From positions 62,001 to 126,000 of the forward strand of contig CAJNDS010002168.1 in the NCBI GenBank assembly GCA_905221605.1: DNA of 64,000 nt, given 5' to 3'. A program made the position numbers and the translations under genes. The stretch comes from Symbiodinium natans (taxonomy: Eukaryota; Sar; Dinophyceae; Suessiales; Symbiodiniaceae). The first letter of the stretch is position 1; each line of letters begins with the position of its first letter. Shown here piece after piece: positions 46,580 to 55,916 of the stretch. Under the pieces are notes generated by a model. That model searched no databases. It was not told where the DNA came from and saw only the letters and a list, made by a program, of their open reading frames with translations.

Positions 46580-46801
46580 GCTTGGTGGTGTGGAGTGGGG
46601 TTCCTCTGGAAGTAGCGGTGCGTTTCGAGCTGTGATTATCCAGCAGTGAGCAAACTGCTCAAGCTGCTTTCTCAACTCATCCTCGTTGTGGAACAAGTTG
46701 GGATCGATGCAGGCGTGGTTGTGGGACAGCTGAAAAGTGGCCGCTGAGAAGAGAGACTGTCCCGGTTCCGCCAGGCGACTCGCCGATAAAGCAGCGGTCG
46801 A
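46580..46801 (-). pseudogene. Frameshifted remnant of a P-loop helicase-like mobile protein
   Basis: Minus strand. One frame reads DRCFIGESPGGTGT. The next frame continues QSLFSAATFQLSHNHACIDP, NLFHNEDELRKQLEQFAHCW, IITARNAPLLPEEP. The two overlap at GGAACCGGGACAG, so a one-base shift (or an unseen intron) separates them. GESPGGTGQS resembles a nucleotide-binding loop. I have an impression of similar repeated proteins in dinoflagellates, unverified. Confidence 0.5.
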
Positions 46802-49599
46802 TGTTTAGTCCTCTCTTCCCCTATGCCCTAGACCCTAGACCCCAAACCCTAAACCCTAAACCCTGAACCCTAAACCCTAAACCCTAAACCCTAAACCCTA
46901 AAACCCTAAAACCCTAAAACCCTAAAACCCTAAACCCGGGTTTGGGCTTCTTTTGGGGGGGACCCTGGGTTCCAGGTCGGTGCTAGGCTTCGCAGACCAC
47001 ACACAAACAATTCGCCTAAACCCTCGGCCGAAGCCCGAGGGTTTCGGGCTTAGGGCTTAGGGCTTAGGGCTTAGGGCTTAGGGCTTAGGGTTTAGGGTTT
47101 AGGCCCCGAAAGGGATTTGGTGCGTAAGATTGGATCTTTAGGACGTGTTGAGGCCTTTATTGAGCGCACAGGACAGTCGGCCCGGCTACGTATGCCCGAG
47201 ACAACCGCAAGAGTTGCCTAAACCCTGAAACCCTAAACCCCTAAAACCCTATAAACCCTCAAACTGGATGCTCCCCCTTATACGAACAGTCCTTAATAGG
47301 GACTCTAATGGGTGGGTACTATAATCCCACCAAGGACTATTGGTATAAGGGGGAACACCCCAACCTCAAACCCTAAACCCTATAGGCAATAAACCTTCCT
47401 AAACCTCAAACCCTAAACCCTAAACCCTAAACCCTAATCCTAAACCCTACTGTCAGCCCGAAACCGCGAGAGAGCCCCTGGCCCTGGCCTTGCAATGCCG
47501 CTCGAGCCTCAGTCTTGACACTTATGTGCCGTGCGCAGACCCGAAGCCCGACCCCCCACCCCTCCAAACCCTTTAGGGTTTAGGGTTTAGGGTTTAGGGT
47601 TTAGGGTTTAGGGTTTAGGGTTTAGGGTTTAGGGTTTAGGGTTTAGGGTTTAGGACTTGTAACAAGCTCTGAAGGAGTCCCGACATGTCCCAGGGATGGC
47701 AGCCCCACATCAAAAAGCAAAACTCAAGGCCCGAATTAGCCCCTTGAGCCGGCGCCTCAACCCTACACCCCAAGCCCCAAACCCTGGACCCCAAATCCTA
47801 AACCCCAAGCCCTAAAACCCTAAAACCCTAAAACCCTGAACCCTAAAACCCTAAAACCCTAAAACCCTAAAACCCTAAAACCCTAAAACCCTAAAACCCT
47901 AAAACCCTGAAACCCTGAAACCCTGAAACCCTGAAACCCTGAAACCCTAAAACCCTAAAACCATAAAACCCTAAAACCCTAAAACCCTAAAACCCTAAAA
48001 CCCTAAAGCCCTAAAACCCTAAAACCCTAAAACCCTAAAACCCTAAAACCCTAAACCCTAAACCTTAAAACCCTAAACTTCCCTAAGCCCCCCCCAAAAA
48101 AACCTTCAACTTCCCAAGCCCTAGGATGATAAGGGGGCCACCATGCAGCCGCCGTGCACGCGTGGCAGGCACCTCCGCGTCTCGCCGGGAGATGTGGCTT
48201 TTAGGGTTGAGGGTTTAGGGCTAGGGTTTAGGGTTTAGGGTTTAGGGTTTTAGGGTTTAGGGTTTAGGGTTTGGGGTTTAGGGTTTGGGGTTTAGGGGTT
48301 GGGGTTTAGGGTTTAGGGGTTTTGGGGTGGTTTACCTGCTGGTTCTTAGTAGGGAATGAAGGATTTGGGCTACCCTACGTCCCCTATAACCTTTTAAGGG
48401 CTCTGCAGGGTAGGTTGTAAGTTTAGGGATTTAGGGGCGCGCGCTTCCGAATGGTGATTCGGATTCATGGCTGAGGTGCTTGGGGGTGTTTACGGCTTTA
48501 GGCGCTACATAGATTACAACTCTTCCTGCCCTGCGGTATAACTCACTTACCAGTCGCCCTTCCCCCCCCTCCCCCCCCCCCCAAACTGAGATGAGGGCAG
48601 TTTCCAAAGAGCCGTCCGGAAAGGAAACCTGTGCGGATGCCGTCCCTCACGCCTAGGCTCAAAACCCAACTCTCGAAAACCAACGTATGTACGTGAGGCA
48701 AGCCCGAAGTCTAGGGTTTAGGGTTTAGGGTTTAGGGTTTAGGGTTTAGGGTTTAGGGTTTAGGGTTTAGGGTTTAGGGTTTAGGGTTTAGGGTTTAGGG
48801 TTTAGGGCCCAGGGCACATCCACAGGCAAGCTTGGGGAGGTTTTTAAGAGGACCCTGGGTGCCTGAGGGTAGCTTGCTGCTTTGGGGGCCTGAACCTGAA
48901 ACATGCAGGATTCGCGGTTTAGGGTTTAGGGTTTAGGGTTTAGGGTTTAGGGTTTAGGGTTTAGGGTTTAGGGCTCATACATTACAGGGTACTTAAGGGA
49001 GTGGGGTTCAGAGATGGCTATGGAAGCCAAGGTTCCCACTACTCCCTAAGGCTCCCTAGATACCTGCCCCCCTCCCTTAAGAACCCTGTAATACAGGGGT
49101 TTAGGGTTTAGGGTTTAGGGTTTCGGGTTTAGGAGCTTGTCTCTCTCTCTCTCTCTGTCTCCCTTGGTTTGCCTTTGTCTGCAATACCTGCGGTTTCGGA
49201 GACCAAAGTGGGCAGAAAATCCTGATCCAGCTGACAAGTTGTAGGGATTGGGGTTGCAGGTAAGGAGGTTCCGGGACTGAGGCTCCAAAGCCTAGGAGGC
49301 TAAATGAACCTGAAGCAGGTAGTTTACTACTTGGGTGTAGAGTTTAGGGCTCATGGTTTGGGGATTTGCATTCAGGCTTTCAGGGTTTAGGGAACCCATA
49401 GACCTAGACTCTTAGACTCTACACTTTGAACCCTACGAATTAAACCCTGAAAGCCCAGAGAACCCTCAACCCTAACAGCCCTAAACCCAACCAACCCTGG
49501 TTCCGAACATAGGGTACCACGGGGCTAATATTCTATTTGGGTTTGTTTGGAAACACCCACATAAGGCTGGAGAAATCCCCTTCCCCCCCCCCCCCCCCC
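46802..49599. repeat. Telomeric arrays including an 8-bp AAAACCCT array
   Basis: TTTAGGG 47574-47653, 48713-48806, 48917-48972. CCCTAAAA/CCCTGAAA array 47806-48065 (about 250 bp). CCCTAAGC-type runs 47041-47100. No gene called. Confidence 0.85.
47266..47362 (+). mobile_element. GGGATGTTCCCCC foldback MITE
   Basis: Both arms; one of the better preserved copies. Confidence 0.8.
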
Positions 49600-49720
49600 C
49601 CCCTCCCATGCGGCCCGGAGGCCTGGATGCAGTTTGCCGAAGGGTCGTACCGCACGAGTCTGCCAGAATGGCAGGACCTCATGGGTCAGTTTTGTGGGTT
49701 TTCTCTATGGGTACTTCAGG
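49600..49720 (+). CDS. Candidate exon, plus strand
   Basis: Plus frame CGPEAWMQFAEGSYRTSLPE then WQDLMGQFCGFSLWVL. A poly-C run precedes it and a telomeric tract follows directly. Confidence 0.45.
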
Positions 49721-49969
49721 GTTTAGGGTTTAGGGTTTAGGGTTTAGGGTTTAGGGTTTAGGGTTTAGGGCTACGGGTCTTCTTGGGCAGGCTTCATGTG
49801 TACGTATATGTAGGGTTGTAAGTAGGGTAGCTATGGTTTGGACCTCATCTAGGGTATGTATAGCCCCTACTCTGATGATAAGCACCCACGAACCGTAGGG
49901 TCTGCAAGGTCTAGTGTCCAGAGTCCAGTGTCTAGGGCTTACCCCAACTAAACCCTATTATATATACAT

Positions 49970-50078
49970 ATATGGGTGGTTGTCAAAATTATGATCCCCT
50001 TTGGGGTACCCTAAATATTAGGTGCCGTATCATAATAGGGATCCAAAAAGGGACCATAATTTTGACAACCACCCATAT
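49970..50078 (+). mobile_element. 109-bp foldback element inserted in a TA microsatellite
   Basis: Inverted arms ATATGGGTGGTTGTCAAAAT (continuing to TATG) at both ends; AT/TA repeats lie on both outer sides. Confidence 0.85.
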
Positions 50079-50283
50079 ATATATATATATATATGTATAA
50101 ACTCATAACCCCATTGCAAGGCCCTGGCGGGGTCCCATGAAAAGTTACGCTAAACACCCAAAACCCTAAACCCTAAACCCTAAAAAATCCTAAAAGCCCT
50201 TTCCTAAAGTTCCCTAAGCCCTAAACCCTAAACTTCCCTAAACCCAAAAACCCAAAAACCCTAAAACCCTCAAACCCTGAACC

Positions 50284-50350
50284 CGATGCCGAGTTCGAGG
50301 CCAACGCGCGACCCGCGCATCTCGGCTCGGGGGTAGCAGAACCTGGATTC
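50284..50350 (+). CDS. Possible exon, plus strand
   Basis: Plus frame DAEFEANARPAHLGSGVAEP. Short. Confidence 0.25.
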
Positions 50351-50390
50351 AGAGGTGAAGTCTGTAGGGCTTTGGGTTCGTTTAGGGTTT

Positions 50391-51048
50391 AGGGTTTAGG
50401 GTTTAGGGTTTAGGAGGGTTTAAAGGGGCTTATGTGGCTTTACAGGGGTTAGAGGGCATGCAGGGTTTGATGGGGTTTACATGGCTTGATAGGGCTTACG
50501 GGGTTTGTAGATGGCGTTGAGGGTTTGTGGGTTTTTTCGGCTTTGCAATGCTTGTAGGGCTTTGGTGCGCAGCCAAAGCCGTTGGAACGCCAGAGCGGAG
50601 CAGCAGAATCCACAAAATGAAGCCAGCAGGAACATCTTAAGCCCCATAAAGCCCCACTCGCAACGTGCACAAACAAAGCCATAAACCCTCTGAAGCCCTT
50701 CAAACCCCATAAACCCTATAAGCCCTCATAACTGCTATAAGCCCTTATAAACCCCATAAGCCCTTATAAATCCAGTAAGCCCTTATAAACCCTGTAAGCC
50801 CTTATAAACCCTGTAAACCCTTATAAATCCCCCTATAAGCCCTTATAAGCCCTATAAGCCCTTAAAATCCATAGAACCTATAACCCCAAAAGCTAGGACG
50901 GCTTCGGACTGTGCAACGAAGAGGCCTTGTGGACGAGAGCCATGAGTTTAAAGGGTTTAGGGTTTAGGGTTTTGGGGGGCCTAGGGCTCAGGGTTGAAGT
51001 TGTGAACTCGGCTTCTCAGATTGGAAGCAAGTGAGAGAACGTTTCTGC
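50391..51048. repeat. CCTATAAGCC-type repeats and unique DNA
   Basis: About 50703-50870 consists of CCCTTATAAACCCTGTAAG-like 17-20-bp units, an enlarged telomere-like variant. Short open frames at 50449-50710 lack support. Confidence 0.75.
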
Positions 51049-51390
51049 TTACATGCACAACCCCACCCTGTTTGAAGTGACCAAAAACTTGGTCGGCCGG
51101 TTGACCCTTGGCGCTCCACCCTCAGGCTGTTCCATCGGCAGTGTGACGTTCTCGGCCTCCGCCCATGCATTCCTGCGCTCCAGATACCCGCCCGTGTTGC
51201 TATGCGCCCCCGTAAATGCATCGCACACTAGCAAAGCCGGGCTGTATTTGCTTAGACCCAGTGCTGCGCGCTTCAATTCAGAGCAGGGCAAACCAGAGAC
51301 ATGTACATCTGCCCTCCGCTGCCACGTTTTTGATGATTGCTGCGAGACGAGCGAGTTCGTCTTCGTTCAAGCTCCAAAGCTCGAAATCTG
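51049..51390 (-). pseudogene. Frameshifted remnant of a DDE transposase-like protein
   Basis: Minus strand. The upstream frame reads FELWSLNEDELARLAAIIKN then VAAEG. A second frame continues LGLSKYSPALLVCDAFTGAH, SNTGGYLERRNAWAEAENVT, LPMEQPEGGAPRVNRPTKF. A hydrophobic strand ending in VCDAFTGAH fits the second acidic residue of pogo/mariner-type DDE domains (inference). The two frames do not join without a shift. Confidence 0.45.
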
Positions 51391-52648
51391 TGAAAGCCCC
51401 CATATCTTAAACCCTGAACCCCAAACAACTCATTCAAGCCCCAAAAAAATAATAAACCAACGACAAGTTCAACATCCCCCAAACCCTAAGTTTCCCAAAC
51501 CCTTAGGGCCTACTCTGAGCGGCCGTCTACTGAGCCTAAAGGTTTAAAGTGAAAACGAAAAATAAAATATTTTCAGAATGTGATGGGATCCCATGGGTGA
51601 GTGGGTCGATATTCGATACCGGAGTGAGGAGCTCTGCTAGTGAAATGCTTGGACTTGAGATGCTGAACCCTAATTAAACCCGAAACCCTAAACCCTAGAC
51701 CCGAAACCCTAAACCCTAAAACCCAAACCCCAAACCCCAAACCCTAAACCCGAAATCCCACCACCGGCGCCTCGACCGCGCACCCGGCAGGCCAGGCACT
51801 GGGCCGCTGCGCTGCGGACCCCAGGTTCAAGCGCAGGGCCTGCCCGGGGTTGTCCAAAAGAAAAAGGAGCGTAGGGGAAAAAAAAAGGTTTAGGGTTTAG
51901 GGTTTATGTAGGGTTTAGGGTTTAGGGTTTAGGGTTTATGTAGGGTTTAGGGTTTACCTGGGGATACCGGAGGACAGAAAAAAAAAAAACAGCCGGTTTA
52001 ATTTGTCATTTCCTCTGCAGCAACGCAAAAAAGTGGCCGCTGTACGCCTTTTTTTGCTCGGAGCAAAAAACGGGTTTTATACGGGAAAACGTCCACATAA
52101 TGATGACATTTGTCGGGTTCCGTACGGCTTTTGTTTCTTAATTCAGGCCGCCTTCGCTGCCAAAAAAAAAAAAGAATGTCCAAACCAAAATACGGCCGCT
52201 TTCGGGGCACATCCGGATTTCACAGAGAGGACGCTAAATAGTGGCCGCGAGTACCTCCAGGTAGGGTTTAGGGTTTAGGGTTTAGGGTTGAGGGTTTAGA
52301 GTGTAGGGTTTACGGTTTAGGGTTTGGGGTTTGGGGTTTGGGGTTAGGGTTTAGGGTTTGTGGTGTAGGGTTTAGGGTTTAGGGTTTGGGGTTTGGGGTT
52401 TAGGGTTTGGGGTTTGTGGTTTGGGGTTTTGGGGTTGGGGTTTGGTTTCGGTTTCATATTAATATAGGGTTTCGGATTTACAGTGCTTTTGTAAGGGTAG
52501 CCAACCTCTGAGGACAAGGGAATGCGGGTATGTCTGAGGCTTTGACTGTACCAGGACCCTCAACCCAAAACCCAAAACCCTAAACCCTAAACCCAAAACC
52601 CAAAACCCTAAACCCTAAACCCACAACCCTAAACCCTAAACCCTATAC
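51391..52648. repeat. Telomeric tracts and a CCTGG-ended A-rich element
   Basis: 51955-52265 begins TTACCTGGGG and ends CTCCAGGTAG, with several GTGGCCGC and A-runs inside. It may be related to the foldback at 36273-36551. Telomeric variants at 51886-51955 and 52262-52450. Confidence 0.6.
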
Positions 52649-52753
52649 GACTGCCAGGTTCGTTCGAGATCCTTCGACAACTGGAAGGGACGTGCCCTCA
52701 CAATCCCGGCCTCCATGCAGTCGTTGCTCTTCTGCCGCGCCTGCGCATCCGAA
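52649..52753 (-). CDS. Candidate exon
   Basis: Minus frame DAQARQKSNDCMEAGIVRAR then PFQLSKDLERTWQSYR, abutting a telomeric tract. Confidence 0.55.
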
Positions 52754-52800
52754 ACCCTAATGCTTAAACCTAAACTGTGCAATACTACAGTAAACCTAAA

Positions 52801-52930
52801 CTTAGGGTTTAGGGTTTAGGGTTTAGGGTTTAGGGTTTAGGGTTTAGGGTTTAGGGTTTAGGGTTTAGGGTTTAGGGTTTAGGGTTTAGGGTTTAGGGTT
52901 TAGGTTTCGGGTTTAGGGTTTAGGGTTTAG
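52801..52930 (+). repeat. Telomeric array TTTAGGG
   Basis: About 17 units, one TTTCGGG variant near the right end. Confidence 0.96.
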
Positions 52931-52969
52931 ATTAAATCCAAAGAACTAAAACCCGAAACCCCGTGTTGC

Positions 52970-53071
52970 TTTCATGGGGGCTGAACACACGGATGGTGCG
53001 AGGGGCCACAAGGCACTCGTCACTCTGCACCTACGCCTTCCCAAAATGGTCGACCTTTACCGGGTGCGCTG
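52970..53071 (+). CDS. Possible terminal exon, plus strand
   Basis: Plus frame MGAEHTDGARGHKALVTLHL then RLPKMVDLYRVR and TGA. Unrecognised. Confidence 0.35.
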
Positions 53072-54264
53072 ACTTAGGGTTTAGGGTTTAGGGTTTAGGG
53101 TTTAGGGTTTGGGGATTGTTGTTTCGGGTTCGTCTCTCCCTCCCTCTCTCTCTCTCTTTCCATCTTCTCTTGGCTCTTCAGGCTCCTGTGCTTATCATCG
53201 CCCGGTGCAAAGTTGGGAGGTTAGGGCTTACAGATGCTCAGGCTTTAAGGGGCTTAGGGTTTACCAGGTGTTGAGGGGCGCTTGCTAGGGGTGTAGGGCT
53301 TTTGCTCTCAAAGGGGGGTTTACAAAACCTAAACCCTCTTACACCAGAATCCTCTGAAAACTAGGGTTTAGGGTTTAGGGCAGGGCTTTGTAAAGTTCTG
53401 AGGGAATTTTTAGCTTCAAAGGCTGCACATCACGCACGGTGGGCCCGCTCCTTCCGAGTGCTTGTTGCAAACACCCAGACGATTCTGTACACGTGGCAGG
53501 GCCCCAAACCTTAACCGACAGGTTCTTGGTAGGGAATGAGGGAATTAGGTACCTTAAACCCTAAGCCCTAATCCCTTAAAGGGAATTTGGAAGATATATG
53601 TATATATATATATATATGTATATACATGTATTTCTATATCTATATATATATATATGTGTATATATATATATATAGATGTACAAAAAGTGGCAGATTCCCC
53701 CATTCCTACGAAGAGCCAATAGGTTCAATCCTGAGAGCCGTCGTCCCATGCAGACAACGTGGGAATAGGGTTTAGGGTTTAGGGTTTAGGGTTTAGGGTT
53801 TAGGGTTTAGGGTTTAGGAGGATTCAGACTTGCATCTCAAGCGAAGCGAAGGAACTAAGAAGGTGCTTCAGGTTTTACTGTATCGTTCCGGGAACGCGGC
53901 TACAATGGGGTTTAGGGTCCCTCAACCCCAAACCCTAAACCCTAAACACTATACCCTAAACACTAAACCCTAAACCCTAAACCCTAGGCCGTTCGGGCTA
54001 CATGCCTCTAGGGTTTAGGAAAAGATCTGCAAGGGAAATCGCAAGCTTCAGCCGCAAGGAGAGCTCACAGCAGCTTCGCTGGCTGTGCTGCCCTCACGGC
54101 GGCGGCGCCCAGCAACATTTTGCACCGACACAGGTTTGGGGTCCTGGGGTTTCGGATTCGTGCTCTAAACCGCCTGCTAAACCCTAAATAAACCCTAAAC
54201 CCTAAACCCTAAACCCTAAACCCTAAAAGCCCTAAACCCTAAACCTGAAACCCTAAACCCTAAA
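53072..54264. repeat. Telomeric tracts, microsatellites, weak frames
   Basis: TA microsatellites 53596-53680; TTTAGGG 53767-53818; CCCTAAA 53935-53990 and 54190-54265. The island 54000-54150 has a plus frame I did not call. Confidence 0.75.
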
Positions 54265-54375
54265 CGTTGCAAGGTCTGAGGGCTGGGACTGGTTCACGCC
54301 CGCCCACACGTCGCTTAGCCTCAGCTCGCCTTTGACACCTGAGCCGAGCCACTCCGGGCTGCGAACGGCTTAGAG
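54265..54375 (-). CDS. Candidate exon with a damaged paralogue at 61.5 kb
   Basis: Minus frame VRSPEWLGSGVKGELRLSDV then WAGVNQSQPSDLAT. A similar segment lies at 61527-61637 with telomeric arrays on the same sides. This copy is open throughout. Confidence 0.55.
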
Positions 54376-54454
54376 TTTGGGGTTTGGGATTTAGGGTTTA
54401 GGGTTTAGGGTTTAGGGTATACGGTTTAATGTCGACAACGGTTTAGGGTTTAGG

Positions 54455-55080
54455 GCTTCAGCTGGCGCAGCCTTGCACTACATGGGGGTTTACGATATTC
54501 GGGGTACTTTATGGGGTCCTTCAAAGCATGGTCAGAAGAACGCTTTGGGGTCCTTCTTATAAGGGGATCCTACTATTTAAGGGTCTGTATTGGGATCTCC
54601 CGAGTTTCGTAAGCTCCCATATGAGGGTTTATGAACATAAGGGACCCTTAATATTGCTAAAATAACACCAAAAATAGTAGGATGCCGTTGTCATACGGAC
54701 CCCAATAAGGTACCCCTAATTTCGGAAACCCCCATGCCCATAAGTGTACAAAACTTGTGTAGGCTTTGACACTTTATACGGGCCTCGCGCAGAGGGTTCT
54801 CAGTTCAACTGTCGCACTGTCACATCTGGGGGCAGCTGCAACTTTCTTGCAAGAGCGGTGCTGCTACTTCACCTACACAACTGTCAATTGACAGGGCAGA
54901 TGCTCTTGCACGTCACAGGGGAAAACCCTAAACCCTAAGCCCTAAACCCTAAACCCTAAATGGCCCTAAACCCTGGTTGCCGACTTGTTTGAGAAAACCC
55001 TGTGCCACTACCGTCTCTTGCAAGCGATCTCTCTCGCAGCTGCTGTCTGTCCGGAGGATGCAGCAAGGTACCGACCCCCA
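54455..55080. repeat. Paralogous segment A with an inserted element
   Basis: Begins CTTCAGCTGGCGCAGCCTTG and ends near AGCAAGGTACCGA-CCCAACGGCTC. Matches segment B (55587-55875) at both ends and in blocks such as CTTGTGTAGG and GCAAGCGATCTCTCTC. Segment A carries an extra block at about 54485-54740. Confidence 0.75.
54485..54740 (+). mobile_element. 255-bp GGGGGTTT foldback element
   Basis: Left end CATGGGGGTTTACGATATTC, right end TAATTTCGGAAACCCCCATG. Absent from the paralogous segment B, so it behaves as an insertion with CATG at both borders. Probable relatives: 21961-22085, 31160-31260, and parts at 17844 and 26837. Confidence 0.75.
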
Positions 55081-55410
55081 ACGGCTCCAAAAACAAGGAG
55101 CCTCCCTTAGAGATTTAAACCCTAAACCCTAAACCCTAAACCCTAAACCCTAAAACCTTGTTACAACCATAGCTGCCCTACTTAACAACCTTAAAACATC
55201 TTTCAGACTCTTCCCAGACACCTCCCAGCCCAAACACGCCGTCCGGAAACACGAAACCCCAACTTGAACCCCGAGGCGCACGGGGCGGCACCACCAATGT
55301 CGGGTTTTTCGGGTTTAGGGTTTAGGGTTCAGGGTTCAGGGTTCAGGGTTTACGGTTTAGGGTTTAGGGTTTAGGGTTTAGGGTCTAGGGCTTAGGGCAT
55401 GAAGGTTGAG

Positions 55411-55521
55411 GGCTCCGCAACTCATGTGCGTAGACTTGCATGAGGCGGCGGCTCGTAAGGGCACGGACTGCGAGGAGGATGCGAACGAGGACGACCTCAA
55501 GGCAACATGTCGGCAACCAGG
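55411..55521 (+). CDS. Candidate exon, plus strand
   Basis: Plus frame APQLMCVDLHEAAARKGTDC then EEDANEDDLKATCRQPG. Acidic, strongly coding. It lies opposite and just beyond the 3' end of the MFS-SET gene, so a convergent gene is possible. Confidence 0.55.
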
Positions 55522-55586
55522 GTTTAGGGCCGTTAGGGTTTGGGGTTTAGGGTTTAGGGTTTAGGGTTTAGGGTTTAGGGTTTAGG

Positions 55587-55875
55587 CTTCAGCTGGCACG
55601 GCCTTGATGCAATGGAAGTACTTAAGTCTTGTGTAGGTTTTGTCGCACTGTTGCAAATGGGGCAGGTCCCCTACTTTGGAGTAGACCCTGGAAAAGCAGT
55701 ATATACTTTTTGGGTAGAAGTAGCTATACTAGGAACCCAGAACCCAAAAAAGGTATCAAAGTATAGCACTCCAGAACCCAGAGGCGCAACTTTGCAAGCG
55801 ATCTCTCTCTGTGTCACAGCTGTCTGCACGCCTAGTCTGTGCGACGCAGCGAGGCACCGAACCCAACGGCTCTAA
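55587..55875. repeat. Paralogous segment B with a different inserted element
   Basis: Contains a GGAACCCAGAACCCAAAAAA element (about 55705-55785) that is missing from segment A and related to 34815-34890. Confidence 0.7.
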
Positions 55876-55916
55876 ACTTTACTGTAAAGTCTTGGTGCCA
55901 TTTCCACAGGCGTCAG

